From Haliotis asinina (taxonomy: Eukaryota > Mollusca > Gastropoda > Lepetellida > Haliotidae): a stretch of 64,000 nucleotides of DNA. Every line of letters begins with the position of its first letter. Position 1 is the first letter of the stretch. The DNA lies in assembly GCF_037392515.1 (NCBI RefSeq), contig NC_090290.1:30277753-30341752 (forward strand), written 5' to 3'. Below are positions 12,964-21,989 of the stretch, piece after piece. Position numbers and translations under genes: made by a program. Below the pieces are notes generated by a model that was given only the letters and a program-made list of their open reading frames with translations, was not told the origin of the DNA and made no database searches.

Positions 12964-15900
12964 ACGCGTATGTGTTTATACCATCAATAGCTATCCAACG
13001 TTTCGTGTCCATAGGCGATAGGGACGTCTTGTTTATAGTCAGTCCGTATATCTTATGTCCATCACTTCTAAGCGTGTTCATCTTATGCCTAAAGGTACGG
13101 GTCTTGAACAGGGCTTCCTTGAATCTGGCGTGTTTGATGTGTTGTTTCACCACATACTTCTTAACCCCTTTAGCTTTTCGGATCTCACTATTGTCGGCTT
13201 TCAATATGGAGTACATCTTAGGCCTCAAACCTATGTACTCAGCTATTGGCGTGCCAGCACACTCGTCCTTCATCTTACCTAGGACCTTTTTATTTACCGT
13301 GCTGTGTATAGTATGGGTCTTAGGATAGTCGCTGGTGTCGTATAAATCGATGTGTTTTTTCATGTCCTCGTACACGTCCTCGGTTCGAATCTTCATCAGC
13401 AGGGAATCCGTGTCAGTGTACAGCACTTCGCACCTGTCGCCGTACTGTTTCTTGAGCTCGTTGTAGTAAAAGTCGTACATCAGGTGTTTGGATAAATCGA
13501 GGATACTCATCCCAACGTAAACAGGTCGGTTGAATTTTATGTGGCTTTTCTTCATGTGTATGGCAACTAGGTCGTCTGTGAATATTTTATTACGGTTGAA
13601 TGCCGGACTGGCTATCAATTTCCTGAGCTTGTCTTCCTCACTAGATCTAACCAGTTTCACGGTTACGCGTTTCCTCAGGTTTTCCATAGTCTTACCAAAC
13701 ACCGAGTTGTTCATGAGTTTGTAGAGATTTTTCTCAAAATCACTGGTGGCTTTTTTTCGTAGGTCTGTGTTCATTCTGATGTAGGGCTCCATCCATGGGC
13801 TCTGGTCGAACATGAGCACCCTGTGTATTTTGGTCAGCCTCATACCCAATGACAGGTACAGCTGTAGGTTGCGATAGTGAACTATGTACTTGGTCTTATT
13901 CATTAAGTTAGGCACGAGTTTCTCAACGTCCGCCACACGACCACCTGACAAGTTATGTTGGTACTCAGACATCCAGTCTGGGTTAACCCTCATACGTTCG
14001 GGTGCAAGGGGATAGCTGTTGTGCGATGCGTGTAATGCCTTGGGATACTCTAAGTCAACTTCGAGGATATACCCTTTGTTCGAATCTGGTGCAATGCTCA
14101 TAACTTCAACGTTTGGTACCCATTCGAATCCTCCTGTAGGTAGATACTGGCTCATGGCCCAGCCGTACAGGTTATTTGCGTCGAGGTAGAGAATGTGATT
14201 GGTTGGTTTGTTAGGATCGTAACCTTTCACGTATTGATTATTTGCTTTCGCGTATCGTTTGGATACCATGGAAATCCCACCTCGCAAGCCTTTCTCAATG
14301 AATAGGTGCATGTCGTAATCTGTGAGCAATTCTAAATTAACTCCTGTCTTTTTAAGCAAGGCGTCCCACGACAGACCTGGGCTGGTGTAATACCATGCGG
14401 GGTCGAGTTTATACTGCTTTACACATGTTTGCCGAAACGTCTCGAACACGTCGGCTAACAGCAGTACATCTGTCCTCAAGTACAGGTCATGATAATCGCC
14501 AAGGTTCTTACAACCCAGTTTATTCCATACGTTAATCGCGTGCGAGTAATCGTCTCGTGAGACGGACGCCTCATTCAGCTTGCTATAAAAGCAGTCGATA
14601 GGAGGTAGTCTGGTCTCTGTGAACTTAGCCCAGCTATCCATGTACTCATAGGGGTACACACCCTTCCTCATGAGCAGGTGTCTAGTCTCGGCGTCTGTGT
14701 ATCGATCTGTGATAGGGAAGGTATTGTTGGCCTTGACCAGACTGTCGAGTGACGACAGGAGGAATTGAAACGAGTCAATGAACCTAAGTCCGTTTAAGCT
14801 GAAGGAGATGTATCTCTCCATGTTGTTGGGGATACACGATATATTACCATCAATTTTCGCGATGGCCTGCATGATCAAGTGTGAGTCGTACCCTCTCAAG
14901 TTGTGAAAGACAACGGGGATGTTTATTGTCTTAGGGTTGATTTTAAGCTTGAGGTTGCACGCGCTGTGAGCGGCACCTCTATACTTACCAGTTATGTGGC
15001 AGTGATCTCTCACCGAATCACCGTTAAGCGGCGAGTCGCACACATGACAGTTAGTGCTACTGGTGTGAGCTATCTTGTCGGCTCTGGTCATACGCATGGG
15101 AGCGATTCTATACAATGTATTCCTAATAATTTTTTCTTCCTCCTGCAAGCACTTTAGAAACCTTTCAGCCGCGTCAGGACCTCTATACACTACCGGAGCT
15201 TTCGTTTCCCCGTCACAACGGACAACAATGTATCCAAACGAACAGGCTTTATGCTCTTGTGTTTTGTGTGTGAAACTCCCACTGGGGGATGATTCCCCTA
15301 CCACCAAGGCTTCGAAGTCGGCGTATATTATATAAGGCACAGACATTTGGTTCTTGTGATTGTCGAATTTTAGGATATTTTCACCTTCCTTAGGCATGTC
15401 GACTCGTATGGCCGTCTGCCCAACACCTTGGCAATCCTCCAGGTGGGATTCTAATAAATCGGCCCGACTGAAACAGTGTAGGCATCGTACACAAAAGTGT
15501 TTTTCCCCAACGTGTTTCGACTGGTCGTGCAACAACCGGCTGAGATGTTTTATCCACGTGTAGTGATACTTTTCACCTTTTTGAATCATGAATAAATTAA
15601 TAACTTGACAATCCTTCACCGGGCTGACCCTGTGTACTATTGTTGTGTTACCTTCGTGCCCAAAGACATTTATAGCCAGATTATTCTGTTTTTCTACTTT
15701 AGTGATCTGGGATATTGGGGTGGGTTCATCTATACCATCCCAGTTGAGCCCATCGTCCTGTGGATAATTAGAAGGCCTGTTCGGATTAGTGGCAGCTGGA
15801 AATAAGGCTGACCTGATAGATAACCTCAAGCAATCGTTTCCTCTATTCTTAACGTTTACTATGGCTTGTTTGTTCTTATAGTAGGGAGGCAAGGCTAGGT

Positions 15901-16654
15901 ATGACCCACCTCTGAACGGCACGTAGTTAGCTATATCTAGATAGACGTTATCGATTTTATCTACAGCCCACCCGGACCCCATGTGCGTGTAGCGTTCTAG
16001 GTATTCTCGTATCTGCTGAAAACTATTATCGATTGATGCGTCAATGGTCTCTGCATGTGTGACGACCTCTTGTTTGCCTCGGAAGTAAGGTTGAACATAC
16101 TCAGTGGTACTCCCAACCTGCTTATCGAGCGACATTTTCACTGTGATCTGAAACTTGATACTTCCTAGATTATTTAGTTCCTGGTTGACCTTATCAGCTA
16201 TCAGAGGCTTAATATCTGTAATGTCTATGTTTCTATCAATGTGCATGCGCCAACCTCTCAAATAATTGCCTACGGCGTGCTCAGTGCGCACAAACTGTAG
16301 GTCAATAGCTCTATTCTGTCGTAATAATTCTACAAGCTGTGGTTTTCTCATACGAGAATACCCGCCTAAACCCAAATCGTGTGCCTCGGCTTTCAGTTGT
16401 TTTACAGTTGGACGTGCTACTGGGGCATGTGATAACAATGTGGTTAACCCGGCTTTCCCCAGTTTTGAATAACCCGTGTATCCAAGCTGTTTCGCTTGAG
16501 CTTTTAACTGTTTTACCGTAGGAGGGACTTCTAAACCTAGTAATCTCAACAATGCTGGCTTCCGCATTCTAGAATACCCGATAACACCTCTCTGCTTTGC
16601 GGCCCGCTTGAGCTCGCGCACAGTAGCCATAGTGTTTACACCTAAGAGAATCAA
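12944..16654 (-). CDS. Protein-primed family B DNA polymerase of the Polinton
   Basis: A 1236-residue replicative polymerase. Exonuclease motifs are YIIYADFEALV (about residue 443) and HNLRGYDSHLIM. Polymerase motifs are LDANNLYGWAMSQYLP (motif A, about 825), KLMNNSVFGKT (motif B, about 983) and YTDTDSLL (motif C, about 1083), the last typical of protein-primed enzymes. Before the exonuclease is a C2H2-like CVRCLHCF...H...C unit, and further on a CHVCDSPL...HCH...C cluster resembling an HNH/endonuclease VII fold. The N-terminus has three repeats of about 30 residues (11-40, 46-75, 83-112) built on TVKQLKAQAKQLGYTGYS, similar to SAP/Rho-N type nucleic-acid-binding motifs. The methionine at residue 9 (MATVRELK) is an equally good start. 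Confidence 0.95.
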   Translation of the reverse strand: MILLGVNTMATVRELKRAAKQRGVIGYSRMRKPALLRLLGLEVPPTVKQLKAQAKQLGYTGYSKLGKAGLTTLLSHAPVARPTVKQLKAEAHDLGLGGYSRMRKPQLVELLRQNRAIDLQFVRTEHAVGNYLRGWRMHIDRNIDITDIKPLIADKVNQELNNLGSIKFQITVKMSLDKQVGSTTEYVQPYFRGKQEVVTHAETIDASIDNSFQQIREYLERYTHMGSGWAVDKIDNVYLDIANYVPFRGGSYLALPPYYKNKQAIVNVKNRGNDCLRLSIRSALFPAATNPNRPSNYPQDDGLNWDGIDEPTPISQITKVEKQNNLAINVFGHEGNTTIVHRVSPVKDCQVINLFMIQKGEKYHYTWIKHLSRLLHDQSKHVGEKHFCVRCLHCFSRADLLESHLEDCQGVGQTAIRVDMPKEGENILKFDNHKNQMSVPYIIYADFEALVVGESSPSGSFTHKTQEHKACSFGYIVVRCDGETKAPVVYRGPDAAERFLKCLQEEEKIIRNTLYRIAPMRMTRADKIAHTSSTNCHVCDSPLNGDSVRDHCHITGKYRGAAHSACNLKLKINPKTINIPVVFHNLRGYDSHLIMQAIAKIDGNISCIPNNMERYISFSLNGLRFIDSFQFLLSSLDSLVKANNTFPITDRYTDAETRHLLMRKGVYPYEYMDSWAKFTETRLPPIDCFYSKLNEASVSRDDYSHAINVWNKLGCKNLGDYHDLYLRTDVLLLADVFETFRQTCVKQYKLDPAWYYTSPGLSWDALLKKTGVNLELLTDYDMHLFIEKGLRGGISMVSKRYAKANNQYVKGYDPNKPTNHILYLDANNLYGWAMSQYLPTGGFEWVPNVEVMSIAPDSNKGYILEVDLEYPKALHASHNSYPLAPERMRVNPDWMSEYQHNLSGGRVADVEKLVPNLMNKTKYIVHYRNLQLYLSLGMRLTKIHRVLMFDQSPWMEPYIRMNTDLRKKATSDFEKNLYKLMNNSVFGKTMENLRKRVTVKLVRSSEEDKLRKLIASPAFNRNKIFTDDLVAIHMKKSHIKFNRPVYVGMSILDLSKHLMYDFYYNELKKQYGDRCEVLYTDTDSLLMKIRTEDVYEDMKKHIDLYDTSDYPKTHTIHSTVNKKVLGKMKDECAGTPIAEYIGLRPKMYSILKADNSEIRKAKGVKKYVVKQHIKHARFKEALFKTRTFRHKMNTLRSDGHKIYGLTINKTSLSPMDTKRWIAIDGINTYAYGHEKI

Positions 16655-16657
16655 TGT

Positions 16658-16990
16658 CTAATTGGTCGGCAGTAAAGGGGAGGTAACTCTTAAAAAATAT
16701 TTTCTGGTGGCCGGGTACAATTCTAGACATTCTGTCAAATCACCCCACGTACCTGGTAAAATATATAGTGTGGCTGTTTCAATCCAGTACTCGCCTTGGG
16801 TATAGTATTCCTTGTATTCACTTATACTCGAAAAACGTTCTATATGGTATTGAGACGCGATATCCCGCTCCCATTCGAAGGGGCGAGTATACTTAACACC
16901 CTCTTTAATCCATACCACGTCCACTATTATCTTAAATCTGAAGCTGCCCCATAAGGCCAGTTCATATTTGAATATGTTTTCCACAGACAT
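16658..16990 (-). CDS. Small Polinton protein, unknown
   Basis: A 110-residue protein rich in aromatic residues (SEYKEYYTQGEYWIETATLY), with no membrane segment and no recognised motif. It lies 3 bp upstream of the polymerase gene on the same strand, so it is probably co-expressed. It may be a small alpha/beta accessory protein; I do not recognise the family. Confidence 0.6.
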   Translation of the reverse strand: MSVENIFKYELALWGSFRFKIIVDVVWIKEGVKYTRPFEWERDIASQYHIERFSSISEYKEYYTQGEYWIETATLYILPGTWGDLTECLELYPATRKYFLRVTSPLLPTN

Positions 16991-17015
16991 AGCTATACGT
17001 AGGTGTGTATAATCT

Positions 17016-17279
17016 CTAATTGGAGTCTATCTTGAGCAGTCGCCTACGTTCTTTTATGTAGCCTTTTTTATTCTCGTATATGAGTTGATGTCTGACTACG
17101 TTCGCTCCGTGAGCTTTACATAAACAGTAGTGCCCTTTAACCCCGATACCACACACAGAACACGTGTAGTTAGGACTTCCCATATGGAAACAACAGAACC
17201 CCTGATTCCTGCATTTCCTACCACAGGCCTCGGTCTTCCCCATAAGTATATATTCGCATCGGTATGGAGCGGGTCTCAT
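17016..17279 (-). CDS. Small cysteine-rich, probably zinc-binding protein
   Basis: An 87-residue protein with nine cysteines and four histidines, including C-x3-C (CGRKC), CCFH, CSVC and YCLCKAH. The pairs suggest one or two zinc-binding knuckles followed by a basic tail (KERRRLLK). A nucleic-acid-binding or transcription-control role is plausible but not shown. It sits between two small genes on the same strand with short gaps. Confidence 0.6.
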   Translation of the reverse strand: MRPAPYRCEYILMGKTEACGRKCRNQGFCCFHMGSPNYTCSVCGIGVKGHYCLCKAHGANVVRHQLIYENKKGYIKERRRLLKIDSN

Positions 17280-17298
17280 GTTTACTTATATAGGTATT

Positions 17299-17724
17299 TT
17301 AGTTTAATTGCTTAGCAACCAACGCAGTAGCTGCTATACCCAACACTATGAAGCCCAGTTCACGATTCATTTGTCCCTTGGATGGTGTGTAGTACTGAGC
17401 GAGTGTGGGTTTATTGAGCGGTTCCAATTGTTTACCAGTTAGTAGATAGTATTCTTTCATTGCTTCATCGACATCGTTGAATGTTTGAACGGCATGGTTT
17501 TCACGCGTGAGTTGTTCGTTAATAAAATCGATCCTCTGGAGGCGTTTTTTAGCGTACTCAGCCTGTGCTCTTTGTAATTTCTCAGTAGCGAGATCGTGTC
17601 GCTTCCTTTCTTCCTGTATTTCAGCCGCGTGATCATCTCGTAGTTTAGAGAAGAGGAAATTACTCCCGGAAAATGCCAGGGCATTCACTAACGCCCCACC
17701 GACCATCATAGCTATCGTGGCCAT
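17299..17724 (-). CDS. Coiled-coil protein with terminal hydrophobic segments
   Basis: A 141-residue protein. Residues 1-25 are hydrophobic (MMVGGALVNALAFSGSNFLF), the middle 30-75 is a charged heptad-like coiled coil (AEIQEERKRHDLATEKLQRA), and the C-terminus has a membrane-type segment (LGFIVLGIAATALVAK). Small virion membrane-interacting proteins of this layout are common in Polinton-like viruses, but I cannot name the family. It follows the next gene with an 8-bp gap. Confidence 0.6.
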   Translation of the reverse strand: MATIAMMVGGALVNALAFSGSNFLFSKLRDDHAAEIQEERKRHDLATEKLQRAQAEYAKKRLQRIDFINEQLTRENHAVQTFNDVDEAMKEYYLLTGKQLEPLNKPTLAQYYTPSKGQMNRELGFIVLGIAATALVAKQLN

Positions 17725-17732
17725 CCCTATAT

Positions 17733-17960
17733 TTATTTCATTATATTATCAGGTATGATCCCTTGTTTTACTAGGATGTCTTTTGTGGCCATCGCCATAC
17801 CAAGGTTCATTATGAGCATACCCATATCCTGCAGGTTGAAATCTAGCTTGATAGTTGGTTGTTTAAGCACCATTTTAGTCAACCGAGCGTACCCTACTGC
17901 TAGACTGGCTACCACTGTGGCGTGGTATGCGTCGTTGACGAATGTTTTCCCCTCAGACAT
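17733..17960 (-). CDS. Small Polinton protein, possibly membrane-associated
   Basis: A 75-residue protein, moderately hydrophobic in the first half (YHATVVASLAVGYARL) and in MGMLIMNLGMAMATK. No recognised motif. A TA-rich stretch (TATGTATATGATATAAAATA) stands just upstream and may hold its promoter. Confidence 0.55.
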   Translation of the reverse strand: MSEGKTFVNDAYHATVVASLAVGYARLTKMVLKQPTIKLDFNLQDMGMLIMNLGMAMATKDILVKQGIIPDNIMK

Positions 17961-17986
17961 TATGTATATGATATAAAATATTAAAA

Positions 17987-18307
17987 TTATAACATGATAT
18001 GCGGGTCGACGGTGGGGGTACCCCCCACAGTGGGGGTTACCACCTCAGGTACCACCTCACGGTGAGGGTTTCCATCACGTGTATATAACCATGTTATAAC
18101 CACGGCAGCAGTTACGCCTACAGCCAACAACAGTCGGGTTGGGTTGGTCACTTTATGTTGGTTACACCACCGTTTTTTACCGGCAGCTACTCTCTTAGGA
18201 TTCTTCTGCCTGGTTACTGTTGGAGGTACCTCCACTGGGGTCACTGGTTCCTGTGAAGGGGTCTCCACCGTCACCTCGGGACTCACTGTTTCCTGTGCAG
18301 CATCCAT
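17987..18307 (-). CDS. Small proline/threonine-rich single-pass membrane protein
   Basis: A 106-residue protein. Residues 1-33 are Pro/Thr/Glu-rich, then comes a basic patch (RQKNPKRVAAGKKRW), a single membrane-type helix (LLLAVGVTAAVVITWLY) and a short polar tail rich in Pro and Val. Its start overlaps the end of the next upstream frame by 113 bp. Function unknown. Confidence 0.55.
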   Translation of the reverse strand: MDAAQETVSPEVTVETPSQEPVTPVEVPPTVTRQKNPKRVAAGKKRWCNQHKVTNPTRLLLAVGVTAAVVITWLYTRDGNPHREVVPEVVTPTVGGTPTVDPHIML

Positions 18308-18881
18308 CTATACTATTATTATTATTCTTTCTCTCAAATTGACAATGTTTTGCCGTGATAATCGCCGCCGTCACTGGAGCCAACAACATACCATATTTGT
18401 GGTACAGCCCGCAGCTGATAGAGCTCACGGCGTGTTCGATAAAAGGGTCTTTCTCGAGGTCTTCCCACAGGTAAAGTCGGCGCTCTGGTGGAATGGGAAG
18501 GAATTGTGATACAATACCGGTGTATATCTGGGTCATAGCCGATCCTATTGTCTTTGTCATTTCTGCTCCGAGCCGGGACTCGTATCTAGCGTACAGCTTA
18601 TCGATTTCTTCGGCTGACATTTTGTGAATTTTATCCGGGGTGTAGTCTCCAAAGTAATGTTTGGCTTTGCCGCCAACAGCCAACGCCACCAGTTTCTCTC
18701 GCTTGTCATCAGTGGGGCCTGCGGGCGACAATTGTTCGAGCAATTCCTCACACTCCATCTTATAATATAACAAGTAAGATTTAGTTTTAACTATATAATA
18801 CCCGATACAAACAAAACACAGAGAAATGAAGGTTAAGTTGCACACGACAAATACTTCAAATATCATAGCTATGCTTAGCAT
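18195..18881 (-). CDS. Membrane-anchored Polinton protein, unknown
   Basis: A 228-residue frame that opens with a strongly hydrophobic segment (about residues 5-33), followed by a soluble helical region (residues 42-170) and a low-complexity Asn/Gly/Ser tail. An internal methionine at residue 42 (MECEELLEQLSP) could be the true start, which would make the hydrophobic part untranslated. The tail overlaps the neighbouring small gene in another frame. No family recognised. Confidence 0.5.
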   Translation of the reverse strand: MLSIAMIFEVFVVCNLTFISLCFVCIGYYIVKTKSYLLYYKMECEELLEQLSPAGPTDDKREKLVALAVGGKAKHYFGDYTPDKIHKMSAEEIDKLYARYESRLGAEMTKTIGSAMTQIYTGIVSQFLPIPPERRLYLWEDLEKDPFIEHAVSSISCGLYHKYGMLLAPVTAAIITAKHCQFERKNNNNSIDGCCTGNSESRGDGGDPFTGTSDPSGGTSNSNQAEES

Positions 18882-18920
18882 TTGCTTAGCTTTGCTTAGC
18901 TTTTACTTAGCTTTGCTTAG
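18866..18920. repeat. Short direct repeats of a TTGCTTAGCT-like unit
   Basis: Four to five tandem copies of an approximately 10-11 bp unit (ATGCTTAGCA, TTGCTTAGCT, TTGCTTAGCT, TTACTTAGCT, TTGCTTAGCA) lie between the packaging ATPase gene and the next frame downstream on the minus strand. They also encode or abut the ends of both frames. They may be a regulatory spacer or a slippage product. Confidence 0.65.
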
Positions 18921-19549
18921 CAAACTATATATGCTACTGGTTGGTCGGTCTTTAGAACGAGCTTAGCGTGTTTAGTTTCAGCGAGCTGTTTCTTCACCCG
19001 TTCCCGTTCTAATTTACTCATCACATCGTTCTCTCTCAAACACTCCTCGAACGAATCCCTGTCCTTGCAGTGAAATAAGGCCACCCATCGCGTCTGCTCC
19101 CTGAGGTCTTTCAACACCGAGTTGAACTTCTGCGTTAGCACCCAGACGCTGTGATTTGCATGCCGGCCGGAGAAGGCCAGGTACGATAGCATGTCTCTCT
19201 TTTTTGTTATCTCGCGATTAGCGCTGCAGTCGTCCAGTATAAACAGCGTCGGTTCCCCTTTAAATTTCTCGTGAAGAGCTTTCAACCAGTCCTGCAGGCG
19301 TGTTCCAGGGTCGATTTTGTGTACGTCCGGGTCCGTCATCACCCAAGGTCGCGCGTACGTTTTATTCATGCTCAGAGTAGGGCACATGATAACGATGTTA
19401 TCGAACACATCCTTGTAGTAACCCTCCAACATATCCAACACGAAAACGGTCTTCCCACAGCCAGTCTGCCCGCATATGATAGCGCAGTGTGGGTCAGTGG
19501 GTAGTTGTGGGAGACCCCCACTAGTAGATGGCTTGCACAAATCTCCCAT
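18917..19549 (-). CDS. Packaging ATPase (FtsK/HerA-type, A32-like) of the Polinton
   Basis: A 210-residue P-loop ATPase expected to drive genome entry into the capsid. Walker A is GQTGCGKT at residues 27-34, and Walker B is TLFILDD at 101-107 followed by a polar CSAN stretch. The sensor-like region SGRHANHSVWVLTQ follows at about 130-143. Length fits the compact Polinton/adintovirus ATPases. Its start overlaps the end of the major capsid gene by 29 bp, the usual pairing of packaging and capsid functions. Confidence 0.92.
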   Translation of the reverse strand: MGDLCKPSTSGGLPQLPTDPHCAIICGQTGCGKTVFVLDMLEGYYKDVFDNIVIMCPTLSMNKTYARPWVMTDPDVHKIDPGTRLQDWLKALHEKFKGEPTLFILDDCSANREITKKRDMLSYLAFSGRHANHSVWVLTQKFNSVLKDLREQTRWVALFHCKDRDSFEECLRENDVMSKLERERVKKQLAETKHAKLVLKTDQPVAYIVC

Positions 19550-20777
19550 TGTCTATATTAAGTTGCGCGTCCATAATAACGTACAGATATAATTTCAACT
19601 TACCAGCGGTTTGAGCCTTCTTATTAATCTGGATGGTTATCCCTTCGCTGCCGTTATCTATACGGCGTCCGCTACCGTGCAGTTTATCATCATCCGTGGA
19701 TCGCATGTCCAACCATAGGGCGTACTTGGTGGTCAGGTATTCACCGATCTGCACGGAGCCTAGGTCCAGGTCCTTTGTTATATAATCCCCCACTGGTAGC
19801 TTTTTTATCTCATCCCACTGCTGGTGTGGCCTCATACCATGACTGAACAGCTGGTTGGGCACGCCCTCGATGGTAACTTCCACCTTTTCAATCTCGGGGT
19901 TGAAAAACTTCTCGCTGTCCCTCCGGAATGGATCGTAATCCTCCACGGGGACGACCAGGATACCTTTCATCGATCGCGCCGGCACGTTCAGGTTGATATT
20001 CCACACAGTGTCGCTCTTATCTCGCACGACTGATCTATGCCTCAGTACGCGATCGTACAGTATAGCCATCTTCCCAGAGTACTGACTTCGAACCTGCCTG
20101 GCCAGCTCCGGGCTAGTGACCATGTCGAACTCCAGAGAGATGTTGTCTATGGCATAACTGGCCTCATCACCGTTCGGCGTACGCACTACTTTGCTATAGT
20201 CGTTAAACGTGAGCTCGTATTCTAGCCTATCACCCAGCGCGGCCTGGTAAAACGGCGCGTGTCCCGTGAGCAACTCGAAGTCGAGCGGCACGCAGAATCG
20301 ATTCCCGTATGCTAGAGCGATAGCCTTTTCACCGTCCGATAGCTTGTCTTGCTGGTCTGTCGTGAAGACGTATCCTATGCGCGCCCGGGTTGATTTGCTG
20401 ATACCCTGGTACACATCATTGACTCGTTCTCTCTCGCTTTTCCAGAGATCCTTGTAGCAGTGAAACACGTCGCTGTCATCGATGCTCAGTACCTCGTTAC
20501 CGCTTATCTTGACGGTCGTTTTCTTGATGATAGCTCGACCCACGTTCCGCACTAGCTCGCGTTTGTCGTTGTCGGAGGTCAACGTGATATTGAACGCCAG
20601 TCGAACAGTGCCTGGTACAATGAGGTCATTCTCACCAAGGTTTGGAAATCTAACCAGCAGAGTTTGGTTCTGGTCTATCTTGCTGGGATTGTTGGTGATG
20701 GTCACCGACTGGCGCACGGCTCTGGCACCTAATGGCTCTCTCAATTTTCTGAAAGGATCTAATTTTCTACCGTACAT
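19521..20777 (-). CDS. Major capsid protein (double jelly-roll, hexon-like)
   Basis: A 418-residue protein. Strand-rich sequence throughout, the opening pattern SVTITNNPSKIDQNQTLLVR, the central SISKSTRARIGYVFTTDQQD and the C-terminal KLKLYLYVIMDAQLNID fit the Polinton double jelly-roll capsid family. Position next to the packaging ATPase supports this. It would form the trimeric building block of an icosahedral shell. The gene faces away from 20811 across a 33-bp TA-rich gap. Confidence 0.88.
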   Translation of the reverse strand: MYGRKLDPFRKLREPLGARAVRQSVTITNNPSKIDQNQTLLVRFPNLGENDLIVPGTVRLAFNITLTSDNDKRELVRNVGRAIIKKTTVKISGNEVLSIDDSDVFHCYKDLWKSERERVNDVYQGISKSTRARIGYVFTTDQQDKLSDGEKAIALAYGNRFCVPLDFELLTGHAPFYQAALGDRLEYELTFNDYSKVVRTPNGDEASYAIDNISLEFDMVTSPELARQVRSQYSGKMAILYDRVLRHRSVVRDKSDTVWNINLNVPARSMKGILVVPVEDYDPFRRDSEKFFNPEIEKVEVTIEGVPNQLFSHGMRPHQQWDEIKKLPVGDYITKDLDLGSVQIGEYLTTKYALWLDMRSTDDDKLHGSGRRIDNGSEGITIQINKKAQTAGKLKLYLYVIMDAQLNIDNGRFVQAIY

Positions 20778-20810
20778 TGTTATATATAAATAAAATATAT
20801 TTAAATACTA
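20778..20810. promoter_or_regulatory. TA-rich divergent promoter region
   Basis: Only 33 bp separate the starts of the minus-strand capsid gene and the plus-strand gene at 20811. The gap reads TATATATAAATAAAATATAT and contains TATA-like motifs in both directions. A shared bidirectional promoter is inferred from position and composition. Confidence 0.55.
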
Positions 20811-21989
20811 ATGGATGAAGACATACCTATGGATGATATGCGGGGCGCTAGTGCCCAGGCATTCAATGATGAGCAGGAGACCTCATTTACTAGTTCACCA
20901 TTGAGCCAAGAACTCTTGGAAACAACGGTAAATGATTATTACAAAAGTTTAAGAAGAGATAAAAACTACGTTGAACCACAGGGTATATACCATAAGAATT
21001 TTTTTGTTGATACAAAGGGTGTTCTACGTCTTAAGTCTGCCCCAGGGGTTGACCTCTTTAACAAGATCAATAAAAAACCACTGGCCTTGTCAACTCTAGC
21101 CAGCCGCAATGGTGGTGCTGAATTTATCCGTGAACATCTAAACATGACTGATTACGGTGGTGTAATACCTAAGACCGTTAAAGAAGATCTGCAAGCTACC
21201 AGATCCCACCTCACCACTATAGATGAAATGACGCCACAGCGTGCTACAGAAGCCTCGGACAGCATAGAAAAACTGTTGAGCACCTACTGGGACAAACCGT
21301 TACCGGGATTTGACTTTCCGGTAAGGGAACTGCGCGGCTTAGACGAAGCCGTGAAACGCGTGCGTGGAGAACTCGTGAACAACATGGGGAAACTGAACGA
21401 AATCGACGAGCACATCGCTAGGGAAAAAACCAAACTCACCGAAACTGACGACGATGATATGAAGCGTCGTATCAATGAACGACTACGCGATTTAGAAGAC
21501 GAGAGACGTACACGATTGGAAGCCGCTTCCTCGAATCGTGAACATCTTCGATCCCAGATCAGTCGCATTCAGGAAACAATCGATAGAATACTGAACGAAG
21601 ATACAACTTTAGCCAACAGGATTCGGATATTATTCCGGGAGCAAGGGATCACCATCGCCAGCATTCTGACTGCATTGGGTTTAATCATATCAACCCTGGT
21701 GGTGTCACTGGTGGGGGGTGCCCCCACACCCCCAAGTGCCGGCGGGGGAGTTACCCCAGGCGGTGGTGGTGGTGGTGTTAAAGACTGGATTAAAAAACTC
21801 GGGGAAGGCCTAGCTAAACTGGCTGGTAAAGCCGCCGAAGCCCTTCCCGGCATACTGGGTAGCATCGTCTCGTGGTTGTTGAGCGCTCTATCTAAAACTG
21901 CCATGTGGCTCAGTCAAAACCTGTGGGCAGCCATCATCGCCGTGGTGGGTCTGGTGTACGTAGCGGCTAAGAAATCTTTAACCAAATAA
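20811..21989 (+). CDS. Coiled-coil and membrane-active Polinton protein
   Basis: A 392-residue protein. Residues 1-130 are acidic to mixed, about 185-275 form a long charged coiled coil (REKTKLTETDDDDMKRRINE), then a membrane-type helix (ILTALGLIISTLVVSLVGG), a Gly/Pro linker with GGGGGG, an amphipathic helix region (WIKKLGEGLAKLAGKAAEAL) and a last hydrophobic helix (WAAIIAVVGLVYVAA). The amphipathic and hydrophobic C-terminus suggests a membrane-disrupting virion protein; this is inference. Its 3' end overlaps the convergent gene by 23 bp. Confidence 0.75.
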   Translation: MDEDIPMDDMRGASAQAFNDEQETSFTSSPLSQELLETTVNDYYKSLRRDKNYVEPQGIYHKNFFVDTKGVLRLKSAPGVDLFNKINKKPLALSTLASRNGGAEFIREHLNMTDYGGVIPKTVKEDLQATRSHLTTIDEMTPQRATEASDSIEKLLSTYWDKPLPGFDFPVRELRGLDEAVKRVRGELVNNMGKLNEIDEHIAREKTKLTETDDDDMKRRINERLRDLEDERRTRLEAASSNREHLRSQISRIQETIDRILNEDTTLANRIRILFREQGITIASILTALGLIISTLVVSLVGGAPTPPSAGGGVTPGGGGGGVKDWIKKLGEGLAKLAGKAAEALPGILGSIVSWLLSALSKTAMWLSQNLWAAIIAVVGLVYVAAKKSLTK

